Shown here: positions 23,183 through 34,000 of the stretch, piece by piece
How the letters are laid out: each line of letters opens with the position of its first letter
Numbering within the stretch: position 1 is the stretch's first letter
Source: an uncultured Muribaculaceae bacterium
GTDB taxonomy: Bacteria; Bacteroidota; Bacteroidia; Bacteroidales; Muribaculaceae
DNA: 64,000 nt
Reading direction: 5' to 3'
Assembly (NCBI GenBank): GCA_910586895.1
Contig: CAJUIW010000002.1
Location: 179,806 to 243,805 of the forward strand
Translations under genes and position numbers: made by a program
Notes under the pieces: model-generated
Told to the model about the DNA's origin: nothing
What the model saw: only the letters and a program-made list of their open reading frames with translations
The model's database searches: none

Positions 23183-24982
23183 ATGAAAAAATCCATTATA
23201 TCAATAGCTCTTGCCGGACTTATGCTTGCTCCGGCTGTGGCTTTGACCTCCTGCGGCGATCAATTCCAGGAGGAATACCCCTGGATTAAGAACGAGGGTG
23301 CTGAAGGCAGCATCTCCGAAGAAAGCCAGGGCCGCTATGATATGGACGCGCTGGAGCTCGAGCTCCGCGGTGCCATACCGTTCATGGTCAACTACTCCCA
23401 CGAGCCCACAGGCTCATGGGCTCCCCACAAGTACCAGTATTACCGCGCCAATACCATTGACAACTATTGCGGCTACTGGACCACAACGAAGGCCAACTTC
23501 GCTTTCGGTCCCGCACTTCCCACCCTTTATACCGACGACAACGGCTATCTGGGCGGACTGCTGGACACTCAGATCTATCAGTACTCCAAGGACGCGCTTC
23601 TCTATGCCGCCTCGATGACCGATACCATCACCGGCGAAAGCGTTGCCCGTCCCGAGTGGCGTGCGCTGGCTCTAATCATCCAGGGCTATTTCACCCATGA
23701 GGTGGTCGATGCCTATGGCGTTGCCCCCTTCACTGACTGGCGTAATACAAAGCGCGACAATCACCTGACCTACGAGGGTGGTGCCGCCGTCTACAAGCAG
23801 ATTCTCACAGACCTCGATGAAGCTATCGTCATTCTGAAGGACCGTCAGCCCTCGGCTGCCGACCTCCAGCGTGTGGAAGGCCCCGATGCCAATAAGACGA
23901 TGACCGATTGGCAGTGGCAGAAATGGGTCAAGCTCGCCAACAGCTTGAAAATGCGTATGGCCATGAATATGGTCGACTATCAGGACGAGGACCCGACTTA
24001 CGGTCCCGATGCCAAGCCGTTCAGTACCCGTGAGATTATCGAGGAAGTGATGACCGACCCCATCGGCCCCATCATGGACACCGATGACCGTGACATAGCC
24101 TATGTGTCAAACGGCACATGGACCTGCTGTCTGTACTTCATGGGTCAGAGCTGGAACGACATCCGCCTGAATGCCAGCATGGAGAACATACTCAAGCATT
24201 TCCGCAACCCGCTGCTTTACATCTGGTTTGACAAGAACGCCTACGACATCAAGAATGCCAGCGGTGTGATAGCCAAGACACGCGACGTCTACGGCGTGCG
24301 TGCCGGCCTGATGATGGAGGATACCGGCGCACCTGACAAGGGTGGCTACGGTCCCTTCGCTATCCTGAGCACCAACATGCAGTACATGGATCAGGCTTTC
24401 TTCAAGCGTGCCGAAACCATGTTTATCCTTGCCGAGGCTGCCCTGCGCGGCTACAATGTAGGCGGTTCAGCCGAGGACTTCTACAAGCGCGGCATCCGTG
24501 TGTGCATGCGCCAGTACGGTGTGTCCGATGCTGAGATCGAGGCTTATCTCAACCAGACTAACCTTCCCGCTGTCAACTATATCGACTACTATCAGCGTGC
24601 CAACGACATTGAAGGCCGTGTGACATGCGACGTGAAGTGGAATGATGCTGACTCAAAGGAACTCAAACTCGAGAAAATCATCACACAGAAGTGGATCGCC
24701 AACTTCCCCATGGGTGCCGAGGCTTGGACCACATACCGCCGCACAGGCTATCCCCGTCTGTTCCCCGTGCGCTTCAACAACATGCAGGGCGTTGACACCG
24801 AACTGCAGATCCGCCGCATGACATTTACCGAAACAGGTAATAACGGTCCTGAAATCCAGGGTATCACCGAACTGCTCGGTGGCTCCCAGACTGCCGGAAC
24901 CCAGGTGTTCTGGGACATCAACTCTCGCTCTTGGAGCAAAGATGAAAATGGCCTGATTATTCCTGACAACCATCTTAATTAA
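23183..24982 (+). CDS. SusD/RagB family surface glycan-binding lipoprotein
   Basis: 599 residues. A lipoprotein signal peptide has lipobox LTSC (Cys about residue 24). The SusD fold is shown by the helical TPR-like segments (YTHEVVDAYGVAPFTDW-type motif as FTHEVVDAYGVAPFTDW, then YKQILTDLDEAIVIL) and by the KLANSLKMRMAMNM helix. It forms the hinged lid on the adjacent SusC barrel and sets glycan specificity. Ten bases separate it from the next lipoprotein gene. Confidence 0.94.
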   Translation: MKKSIISIALAGLMLAPAVALTSCGDQFQEEYPWIKNEGAEGSISEESQGRYDMDALELELRGAIPFMVNYSHEPTGSWAPHKYQYYRANTIDNYCGYWTTTKANFAFGPALPTLYTDDNGYLGGLLDTQIYQYSKDALLYAASMTDTITGESVARPEWRALALIIQGYFTHEVVDAYGVAPFTDWRNTKRDNHLTYEGGAAVYKQILTDLDEAIVILKDRQPSAADLQRVEGPDANKTMTDWQWQKWVKLANSLKMRMAMNMVDYQDEDPTYGPDAKPFSTREIIEEVMTDPIGPIMDTDDRDIAYVSNGTWTCCLYFMGQSWNDIRLNASMENILKHFRNPLLYIWFDKNAYDIKNASGVIAKTRDVYGVRAGLMMEDTGAPDKGGYGPFAILSTNMQYMDQAFFKRAETMFILAEAALRGYNVGGSAEDFYKRGIRVCMRQYGVSDAEIEAYLNQTNLPAVNYIDYYQRANDIEGRVTCDVKWNDADSKELKLEKIITQKWIANFPMGAEAWTTYRRTGYPRLFPVRFNNMQGVDTELQIRRMTFTETGNNGPEIQGITELLGGSQTAGTQVFWDINSRSWSKDENGLIIPDNHLN

Positions 24983-24992
24983 CTGACAACTC

Positions 24993-26948
24993 ATGAAATT
25001 GATAAATAAAATATTCTTTGGTGCCATGGCTCTGGGCGCAGCTGCCGGCCTGACTGCTTGTAGCGAGGATAATACCCTCAGCGGTGCCACCGAAGTGTAT
25101 ATCGAGATAGCCCCGAGCGATTTCAATATCCATGTGGGCGAAAAAGTGGCTGTCACCGCTACTGTGACAAATGTCAGCGGCGACATTATAGACACCCCCG
25201 TGGAATGGTCCGTGGACGATGCCGATGTCCTGACTCTGAAAGGTGATACCGTTATGGCGGTTCCCGGAGCCCAGGGACGTTCTACAAAGCTTCGTGCCAA
25301 ACTTGAGAATGGTAAGGAAGCGCTGACCCACGTCAATGTCGTCAACCATGACGGTTCCGATATAGTATGTGAGGTAGAGCGCAAGCGTACCTATTCACAG
25401 CCCCCTATCGATACCGTATGGTTCACTGTCGAACCTGCCGGACTGCTGCGCGACTATACCCCGGTTGTTACCGGCGAGGTTACCGAGCGCTACAACGGCG
25501 ACGGCGAATTTGAATTCCCCACCAACGAACTCGGAATCCCCGGCGTTGACATGATTGACTATGAAAACGGTCGTGTGCGTGTCACCTGGCGCTGCCCCCG
25601 CATAGGTGGTAAGGGCCGTGTCACCCTCTCACTCGGCGACGAGCACAATTCCTACGCCGGAAGCGTTGACCTCGACATCTATCCCGTGCTTGTGCCCGGC
25701 CTGTTCGACAAGACAGGCAAGCGTCCTCCCGTCGATGCTATCTCCCCTGACAACGGTACCCGCTTTATCATCACCAAACAGATGGACATCAACTCTACCG
25801 ATACCGTGCGCGTGTCAGTAGGCGTTCAGGGTTATGCCGCCGAGGATATCGCCAATGCCACAAACGTGTTCCGCTGGGAGATCGAAGGCTCCGATATCAT
25901 ACCTTACGATCAGCAGCTCCATGTCGACTCCTACGGTTATATCGCCGAGCTTTATATCCGCTCAGGTATCAGGACCGGTACATCGGTAGTTCGCTTCGTA
26001 TATCCCGACTCTGTCCTTGTGGCCAATATCATTGTCGATGACTATGTACGCAACCACCCCGTTGAGAAAATCATCGTGGCCAATGAAGACAACATCCATG
26101 TCTATGCCGGAGCCACCACTCCGATCGATGTTACCGTCGAACCGGAATCATCATTTGAATATCATATCCCCGTTGTTACATCCAACGATGAGTCAATCGT
26201 TACCGTCGATCCACGTAAGTCAACCGACGGTACCACCTACACCATCCGTGGTGTACGTCCCGGCACAGCCACACTTACCATCAAGTCGCTTGATAAGACA
26301 AAGGTGGTCAACGTGACTGTTGAGGACCGCGTGAACCAGGTGCTCTGGGCTCAGGGCAATCCCACTTCGGCCCTCGTAGGCGAAACCGCCGAGATATCAG
26401 CTGTGGTTCAGATGACCTCAGGCCTACCCACCACCATGCCCGTCACCTGGCGCTCAAGCGATGAAAATATCGCATCGGTTGCTGCCAAGCCCGGCTCACT
26501 TGAAACAGCCATTGTCACCGCCAAGGAAGTAGGCGAGGTTGACATTTGGGCCGAATGCGGCGGACTGACCGTAACTTCGCCTCTGCACTTCCGTGTCATC
26601 CAGGCTTCAAACATCACAGCCGACGGAGCTACACATACTGCATCAATCTACGAGAGCGGCGAGCCCGGATACATGGCATTCGAGATATTCGATGCCGATT
26701 ACAATTCAGTGGTTTACTTCGAATTCCCCGGCTATAACAACGATGAGAACTTTGCAGGCCACTTCGTCGGTCCCGGCAACGGCCTGTCAGTAATAATCGG
26801 TACCGACACATTCGATGTCGCTGACTATGATGTCACCATCACCGCTACCGGCGGCGAGGAGGAATACACCATAACAGGTGTAATCCGTCTGACCAGTGGT
26901 GTCACGATTACCATCAATTCCGTAACCGGTACGGTTGAATGGATCTGA
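24993..26948 (+). CDS. Surface lipoprotein with bacterial Ig-like domains (putative SGBP)
   Basis: 651 residues. Lipobox LTAC (Cys about residue 23). A string of beta-sandwich modules follows. The clearest are Big_2-like repeats: residues about 30-110 (IEIAPSDFNIHVGEKVAVTA), about 360-435 (VEKIIVANEDNIHVYAGATT) and about 440-530 (WRSSDENIASV). The last 110 residues form a separate beta-rich, possibly glycan-binding domain. Its place directly after susD is that of the surface glycan-binding protein (SusE/F analogue) in PULs. No catalytic motif is seen. Confidence 0.82.
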   Translation: MKLINKIFFGAMALGAAAGLTACSEDNTLSGATEVYIEIAPSDFNIHVGEKVAVTATVTNVSGDIIDTPVEWSVDDADVLTLKGDTVMAVPGAQGRSTKLRAKLENGKEALTHVNVVNHDGSDIVCEVERKRTYSQPPIDTVWFTVEPAGLLRDYTPVVTGEVTERYNGDGEFEFPTNELGIPGVDMIDYENGRVRVTWRCPRIGGKGRVTLSLGDEHNSYAGSVDLDIYPVLVPGLFDKTGKRPPVDAISPDNGTRFIITKQMDINSTDTVRVSVGVQGYAAEDIANATNVFRWEIEGSDIIPYDQQLHVDSYGYIAELYIRSGIRTGTSVVRFVYPDSVLVANIIVDDYVRNHPVEKIIVANEDNIHVYAGATTPIDVTVEPESSFEYHIPVVTSNDESIVTVDPRKSTDGTTYTIRGVRPGTATLTIKSLDKTKVVNVTVEDRVNQVLWAQGNPTSALVGETAEISAVVQMTSGLPTTMPVTWRSSDENIASVAAKPGSLETAIVTAKEVGEVDIWAECGGLTVTSPLHFRVIQASNITADGATHTASIYESGEPGYMAFEIFDADYNSVVYFEFPGYNNDENFAGHFVGPGNGLSVIIGTDTFDVADYDVTITATGGEEEYTITGVIRLTSGVTITINSVTGTVEWI

Positions 26949-26975
26949 TGAGTGTATCATAATCTGATAATACTA

Positions 26976-27005
26976 CTCCGGAAGGCTGAAAAATGCCTTC
27001 CGGAG
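26976..27005 (+). terminator. Intercistronic hairpin without T run
   Basis: CTCCGGAAGGC pairs perfectly with GCCTTCCGGAG (11 bp, 8-base loop) between the SGBP and GH85 genes. No T run follows, so it may be a weak terminator or an mRNA processing/stability element that sets different levels for the two halves of the operon. Confidence 0.5.
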
Positions 27006-27065
27006 CTATCAATTGAAAGGTATTACTAAATACATAACCTTAAATTAACCAACCAAACCATTTTT

Positions 27066-30000
27066 ATGAGAAAAGAACTTTTACTCTGTAGCGTGGTTGC
27101 TGTTGCCGGCCTGTCGGCCTCTGCGCAGCGCCTTGCGGATGGTTATGTTACGTTCCCTGCCAGTGAATCACTGCATGACTATGTCAGCCAGTGGGTGGCA
27201 GGCCAGAGCATAACCGTGAAGGGTGAGGCTTGGGAGGATGAAAACTTCTTCATCTCCCGTGTTAAGCCCAAAACCCGTTTTATCAACCGTAACAGTCAGG
27301 TCTACAACACTATCTCTGACCAGAACGACAAGCGTTATATCTGGTGGGTGCCTGTAGGATCTCCTGCCACAAACGCTATCCCCGATGGTACTTCTGACGG
27401 CGAGACATTCTCAATGTGGAGCTATATCGACCATTACGGCGACTGGACTTCACCTTACGGATGGGTGCCCGGAGCATTTGCCGATGCTGCCCACAAGAAC
27501 GGTGTGGCCGTATCAGGTGTGGCCTCTATTCCTAACTCCTTCATACCTGCCGGCTGGAAGAGCTGTCTGGAAGGTGTGGCAGGAATCGGCGGTGATAATG
27601 TAGGTAAATTCCTGTACTATCACGGCGTTGACGGACTTGGCTACAACTCTGAGTTCAGCGCAGGTTCGGACTTGATGAATAAAGTCATCACCCTCCATAA
27701 CGATCTGTACAAGTATATGGGTACCCGCAATCCCATATTTGAAAATATATGGTATGGCGGTACTACCGATGGCGGTAGCATTTCGTTTGACCGTGGTGTG
27801 GGAAGCACCGGCGATAACACACGCCTCTTCCAGGGCGCTTCAATATTCCTGAACTATAACTGGAATAATATCACACTTATGAACCGCTCCATCGAGCATG
27901 CCGAAAGTGTGGGCAAGAGCCCGTTCTACATCTATGCCGGTATGAACCAGCAGGGTGGCGAGCCTAAGAGCGGCGACAACTATCCTATCCTCAAGGACTA
28001 CAAATACTCAATCGGCGTATGGGGCGCACATGAATACAATATGTTCTGGCAGGACCGTGCATCGTCCGGCAGTGCAGGTATTACTCCCCAGTACACCTAT
28101 CAGAAGGCCATCGAGCAGTGGTTCGGCAACGGACCCCGCAACCCGGCTATCCGTAAGCCGATAACCACCAACCGTGGACATCGTCCTACTGACAATTGGG
28201 CCGGTATGTCATCAATGATGTCAGCCCGTTCGGTTCTCTCATGGGACCTTTCCGATGCTCCTTTCGTAAGCTACTTCAACCTCGGTAGCGGCCAGTACTT
28301 CAACTGGAACGGCGACCGCGTGAGCGACCATCCTTGGTACAACATTGCTGTACAGGACTACCTGCCCACATGGCGCTTCTGGTTCTCACCCACATATATG
28401 AATGGCAATGTAGCCGAAGGTTCAACCAATCTGCAGGCCGCATTCTCTTTCGATGAAGCTTACTTCGGCGGTTCGTCACTGCGTGTGTCAGGTTCTACCA
28501 CCGACGAGTATCTGCAGCTCTTCAAGACTGAGTACACTATGAACACAGGCGATACCATCGTGGTTCGCTACAAGCTTCTCTCAGGTGAGGCCGACATTGA
28601 CCTCGCCGCATCTCTGAAAGGTGAAGAGAGCAAGAACGTAGTGGGCGATGCCGTAACCACATTCCGCATTCTTGCTGCCGGTGCCTCGACCCGTACCTAC
28701 AAGGGCTCAGCCGAAGCTCGCGATATGTCGCTTGACGAAGGCAATGCCGGATGGGTGGTACGCCGTATAATTATCAGCAACAATACCCCCATTAAACCCG
28801 CCAGTGTAGTAGCTCAGCTCGGTCTGCGCATCCGCAATGCCAAGAATATGGAGCTTATGCTCGGTGAGATGTCAATCCGCCGCAGAGGTGCCAAATTTGA
28901 ACCTGTGGCTCCTGTAGTTACCAAGACTAAAGTACTTGCCAACAACTACAGCGGTATCGACGGTAAGATCATATTCGACGTGCCCTTCAACAAGACTGAC
29001 GGTGCCGCCGTTTACAATGATGATGTCAACATCAGCATGTTCCGCCTCTGGGCGCAGGAAGAGGGTGGCGAACCCCAGTTCATGGGCGTCACCACTTCAT
29101 GGGCCGGTATCTGCTTCAGCGCTCCCAACACTGACCAGAACAAGAAGATTCGCTTCGGTGTAAGCGCCGTCAGCAAGGACTACGGTACAGAGTCAGCTCC
29201 TGTCTTCGGCGAATGGCTGAGCAAGGGCGACTATCAGTCAGTTGACGATGTAGAGCTTGACAAGACTGTCATCAAGCCCGACCAGAAATTCGTGGTCCGC
29301 TATGTTGACCCGCTGCACGCTTCATCCAACTGGCGTATATACAATGCCGCCGGTCAGCTTATGGCTGAGGGCAATGGCGTTGAGCTTACCGTTGAGAATG
29401 GTCTGCCTGAAGTAGGCGGTTACGACCTCGTGCTCAACGAAGGCACTGCCGAAGAACATCGCATGAACTACTTCATCCAGATCTCAGGTATGGGTGTAGG
29501 TGCTTATCCCGAAATACAGAGCCTTACTCTCAACGATCAGCCCGTGGTAGAGGGTGGAAGCCCTGTTACCATCAAGTTTGGCGACCTCACCAAGTTTGGT
29601 TATACCGGTGCTCAGGCCGACGGTAACGCCTCACGCGGTCTGTATCTCAACGAAGCTATGATCGGTACACGTAACAAAGTTCCCGGTACTGAAGAAACTC
29701 CTGTTATTGCCGGCGGACAGTCATGGTCGCTCTGCACATGGGTGCGTTTCGAGGAATTCCCCGATCAGGACTGGGCATTCTTCAATGTCACTAACCGTGA
29801 GACAGGTACCTGGCCCGCTTCCAACTGGGGTTGGTGCTGGAGTAACGGTGCTCCTGACGGAACCCTCAGCATATTCACATTCCGTGGTAGTGCTCAGAAT
29901 ACAACCCGTCCCGGTGAGATGGCTTACAAGTTCCCCAAGGTTAAATTCCAGCCCGGCGTATGGACACACGTGGCATTTGTATTTGAATACGAAGGAAATA

Positions 30001-30935
30001 AATTCCGCTTCAATCTGTACATCAACGGTGTTAAGCAGGAAAGCACCTGGACACAGTGGTATCAGTGGAATAGCGGTGCTGTACGTGCCACCGGTACTAC
30101 CGATGACTTCAATGATGGTCAGACATGGCCTATGACATTTGCCGACAATATTCTATTCGGTGGTCAGGCATATCAGGGTAAATCGCCTAACGGAACTCTT
30201 GACGACATGCAGCTCTGGGGCAAGGCTCTGACAGCCGACGAGGTCAAGGAGGCTATGGCCGGCTTTGACGGTCGTGAAGTACCCCAGGAGCTTATCGCAC
30301 TCTGGGACTTCGAGGCAGATGCTGTTGACAAAAACTTCAAGTCAACCGGTTCAAATCCTGACATCGACGGCTTCTCATTCAGCTATGCGAGCGGTGAGGC
30401 TGAAGGATCAGGCACTGTAACAAAGAACGATCCGGTATTCATGCCCGGCTCACCCTTCATTGCCGGTACAGCATATCCCGTTGTCACCAAGCCCTCATGG
30501 AAGGTTACCACTGACCGCCGTGCTACAATAAGCGGCGACGGTACACACACCGAAGGTGAAGCCACCATCAACTTCGCTGACCAGAACGCTGAGGAACATC
30601 ACGTTCAGCTCACACTCGCCAACAGCTACGGCGAACACACCATGGAATATCCCGTCATCAAGGTCGAACCCACCGAAGCAATCGAGGGTATCGGACAGGA
30701 TGGTGCAGGTGTGAAGACTTACACTGTCGACGAGTCACTCTTCGTTGAATTTGCTGAATCAGGTTCATACACTATCGAGGTATTCAATGCCGCCGGTATG
30801 CTTATGGCCCGTCAGGACGCTAATGTCAACGGCAGTGAAGTGGCATGCATCTCACTCTCACAGCAGGGTGTCTACATCGTCAACATCTACCGCAACGGCC
30901 AGAAGTACAGCGCCGCCAAGGTGGTTCGTAAATAA
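27066..30935 (+). CDS. GH85-like endo-beta-N-acetylglucosaminidase with LamG domain and T9SS-like tail
   Basis: 1289 residues with a signal peptide. Residues about 85-400 match GH85 enzymes: WWVPVG, MWSYIDHYGDW, DAAHKNGVAVSG, and the active-site strand YYHGVDGLGYNSEF with the Asn194/Glu196 pair (N-x-E) of GH85. Then NLGSGQYF and QDYLPTWRFWF. GH85 enzymes split the chitobiose core of N-glycans. Beta-sandwich domains follow, including a LamG-type concanavalin fold (about 870-1060; WTHVAFVFEYEGNKFRF). The last 80 residues resemble a type IX secretion sorting domain (IEVFNAAGMLM, GVYIVNIYRNGQ). Exported or surface-attached. Confidence 0.83.
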   Translation: MRKELLLCSVVAVAGLSASAQRLADGYVTFPASESLHDYVSQWVAGQSITVKGEAWEDENFFISRVKPKTRFINRNSQVYNTISDQNDKRYIWWVPVGSPATNAIPDGTSDGETFSMWSYIDHYGDWTSPYGWVPGAFADAAHKNGVAVSGVASIPNSFIPAGWKSCLEGVAGIGGDNVGKFLYYHGVDGLGYNSEFSAGSDLMNKVITLHNDLYKYMGTRNPIFENIWYGGTTDGGSISFDRGVGSTGDNTRLFQGASIFLNYNWNNITLMNRSIEHAESVGKSPFYIYAGMNQQGGEPKSGDNYPILKDYKYSIGVWGAHEYNMFWQDRASSGSAGITPQYTYQKAIEQWFGNGPRNPAIRKPITTNRGHRPTDNWAGMSSMMSARSVLSWDLSDAPFVSYFNLGSGQYFNWNGDRVSDHPWYNIAVQDYLPTWRFWFSPTYMNGNVAEGSTNLQAAFSFDEAYFGGSSLRVSGSTTDEYLQLFKTEYTMNTGDTIVVRYKLLSGEADIDLAASLKGEESKNVVGDAVTTFRILAAGASTRTYKGSAEARDMSLDEGNAGWVVRRIIISNNTPIKPASVVAQLGLRIRNAKNMELMLGEMSIRRRGAKFEPVAPVVTKTKVLANNYSGIDGKIIFDVPFNKTDGAAVYNDDVNISMFRLWAQEEGGEPQFMGVTTSWAGICFSAPNTDQNKKIRFGVSAVSKDYGTESAPVFGEWLSKGDYQSVDDVELDKTVIKPDQKFVVRYVDPLHASSNWRIYNAAGQLMAEGNGVELTVENGLPEVGGYDLVLNEGTAEEHRMNYFIQISGMGVGAYPEIQSLTLNDQPVVEGGSPVTIKFGDLTKFGYTGAQADGNASRGLYLNEAMIGTRNKVPGTEETPVIAGGQSWSLCTWVRFEEFPDQDWAFFNVTNRETGTWPASNWGWCWSNGAPDGTLSIFTFRGSAQNTTRPGEMAYKFPKVKFQPGVWTHVAFVFEYEGNKFRFNLYINGVKQESTWTQWYQWNSGAVRATGTTDDFNDGQTWPMTFADNILFGGQAYQGKSPNGTLDDMQLWGKALTADEVKEAMAGFDGREVPQELIALWDFEADAVDKNFKSTGSNPDIDGFSFSYASGEAEGSGTVTKNDPVFMPGSPFIAGTAYPVVTKPSWKVTTDRRATISGDGTHTEGEATINFADQNAEEHHVQLTLANSYGEHTMEYPVIKVEPTEAIEGIGQDGAGVKTYTVDESLFVEFAESGSYTIEVFNAAGMLMARQDANVNGSEVACISLSQQGVYIVNIYRNGQKYSAAKVVRK

Positions 30936-30952
30936 TCTAAAATTAATCTGAC

Positions 30953-31011
30953 ACGGCAGGGGTGAAGGACCGGATCGGTAATGCTATCCGGTCACCTCTG
31001 CCGTTTTTTTT
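30953..31011 (+). terminator. Terminator between the two GH85 genes
   Basis: A long imperfect stem pairs ACGGCAGGGGTGA..GACCGGAT with ATCCGGTCACCTCTGCCGT, then a T8 run follows. It may attenuate rather than stop the operon, since the next gene starts 30 bases later. Confidence 0.7.
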
Positions 31012-31040
31012 CTTATACTTTTTTTAATCAAATTCTAAGC

Positions 31041-34000
31041 ATGAAAAAGAATCTACTACTTTTTGCCGGATTCTCTCTGGTTGGAATCATGGCGGGAGCG
31101 CAGCAGCTGAAAGAGGGCTATATCACATGGCCTGTCTCGGCTTCGTTTCCCGACTATGTCACCCAGTGGGCCAAAGGGCAGCAGCTGACCGTCAACGGTC
31201 AGGCATGGGAAGATGAGGAGTTCTTCACCTCGCGTGTGAAGCCCCGCTATCATTTCCGCAACAACACTACTCAGATTTACAATACATTCAACGAATCGAA
31301 TGACAAGAAGCTCGTATGGTGGGTGCCTGTAGGCGATGAAGGCTACAACGCTCTCCCCAACGGCCGCTATGATTCCGAGGTGTTCTCAATGTGGAGCTAT
31401 GTTACCCACTACGGCGACTGGAACTCACCCCAGGGTTGGGTGCCCGGACCGCTGGCCGATGCCGCCCACAAGAACGGTGTAGCTGTATCAGGTGTGGCTT
31501 CAATACCTTATGGCAGCATATCGGGTGAATGGTCAGCATCTCTGAATAAGTATCCCTCAGCAGCCGCGGATGCAGGTAAGTTCCTCTACTATCACGGTGT
31601 TGATGGACTTGGCTACAACTCTGAGTTCAATTCAGGGTCATCAACTGTAGCTGCAGCACGTACAATGAACGAAGCGGTTCACAAGTATCTGACCTCAAAG
31701 GGCGTGCAGATTGCCGAAAATGTATGGTACGACGGTACGAATGACTCCGGCAGCATTAACTTCGATGCCGGCTTGTCATCTCACAATCAGGAGAACTTCG
31801 GCGACGGCGAGCATATCCGCACATCGCTCTTCTTCAACTACAACTCTAACCGTGCCACTCTGCTTGAAAATTCTGTAAGCAAGGCCAACTCAATGGGCCG
31901 TAGCCCGCTTGACCTCTATGTAGGCCATAACATGCAGGGCGGCGAACCCCGTTCAGGAAGCCTGTGGACACTCTATAAGGATTACCCCGTGTCAATCGGT
32001 CTGTGGGGCGCACACTCAACCAACATGTTCTGGAGCGGCCGCAACGGTAACGGTTCAGCGCCCGAAACCATGCAGCGCACCTATCTGAACACATGCGAAC
32101 AGTGGTTCTCCAATGGAGCGCGTAACCCCGCGGTGCGTCTTCCCCTTGTCGACAAGCGCAACCACCGTCCGGATGACACCTATCATGGTATGTCGGCCAT
32201 GATGACAGCCCGTTCATCAATGAGCTGGGATCTGGCTGAAGAGCCTTTCATCACCCACTTCAACCTCGGTAACGGACGCTACTTCAACTACGAAGGCGTA
32301 CGCATGAACAACAACGAGTGGTACAACCTCGGCGTTCAGGACTATCTGCCCACATGGCGCTTCTGGTTTGCCGACAAGTTCATGAACACCGACGTGCAGC
32401 GCGATGCTGTGAAACTCAATGCCGAGTTTACATGGGACGACGCTTACTTCGGAGGCTCATGTCTGCGCATCAAGGGTACATCGGACGATGAATTCCTGCA
32501 CCTGTTCAAGACTCAGTATCAGCTTAAGCCTGCTGACGTTATCGTCATCAAGTATAAGCTTCTCAATGGCGATGTCACTGTTGACTTCGCTCCTTACTGC
32601 GAGGGTAAGACTGTGGAATATCCCCTTACTGAGGAATCACGTTCGCTCCGTATCGTGGGCGAAGGTGGTACAGCCCGCACATATCTGACTGCCGAACAGG
32701 CCCGCGAGAAATCAGAGTCAGAATGGGTGGAACGTAAGATAACCCTCGGCAATACCGTAAAGGATAAGAATAACATTCCGTTCAACCAGCAGGTGCTGGC
32801 GCAGCTCGGCCTCCGCTTCCGCGGTGCCAAGGATATGGACCTCCTGATCGGTGAGATAGCCATCTACCGTGGCAATGCCAACATGCCTACTCCCGCCATG
32901 CCGAAACTTAAATCGGTACGTGTGCTCAGCAACAACTACAAGGGCGTTGACGCCAAGATGTTCTGGGAAATGGAGAACTCAATGCCTGCCGGCGAACCCG
33001 TCTACAACTCTGACGTAAATACATCTATGTTCCGCATGTGGTCATGCCAGGAAGGTGGCGAACCCGTGATGGTAGGTGTTACCAACCAGTGGGCCGGTAT
33101 CATCTTCTCAGCTCCCTCTGACCCGAACCTTTCATCACGCATGAAGTTTGGTGTCGAGGCTGTGGCTCTTGACATGAAGACTACCTCAGGCATCCAGTGG
33201 TCAGAGGATTTCTATGATATGGGCGACTATGATACATCTGACGAGATTTCACTTGACAAGCAGGTGCTCAAGCCCGGTCAGAAGTTCACACTCTCTTATG
33301 TTGACCCGCGTCATGAAAGCGGCGAATGGACTATCGTGGACAGCGAAGGCAAGACTATGTACAGCGGTTCAGGTCACAGCGTGACTGTAGAGGACGGTAT
33401 GCCCTCGATCGGTGCTTATGACCTCAAGCTGACATGCAACGGCAAGGAGACAGTCTACGAACGTTACATCCCCGTATCAAGCGAGGCCGTAGGTGCTATC
33501 CCCGAAATCCACTCGCTCACAATTGACGAAGCTGACGCTGCTTCAGATTCTCCCGTGGAAATCGAACTCAACACCACACATAAGTTCGGTTACACCGGCC
33601 GCAACGCCAACGGTTCAGCTTCACGTGGTATTGACCTCAATGAAAACTGGTTCGGTGTTTCTAACCGCGAGCTCGGCATCAGCGCCAACCATTCATTCTC
33701 AGTAGCCGCATGGGTTAAGTACAATGAGCTTCCCGAAGGCCGCAGCAACTTCATCACCATCGAGAACCGTGCCGGTGGCTGGCCCTACAACAACTGGGGT
33801 TACTTCTGGTCACGTATCACCGAGGAAGGTAAGTTTGTTCATCCTACCATCGATACCGCCTGGGGCATGCGTACCGGTCAGGGCACCGAGGGTATGCGTC
33901 TGTTCAACCGCTTCGATGATGCCCGCATCAACGTAGGCGCATGGACTCACGTAGCCGTTATATTCGAATATGAGGAAGGTACAAGCAATCTGCGCCAGAA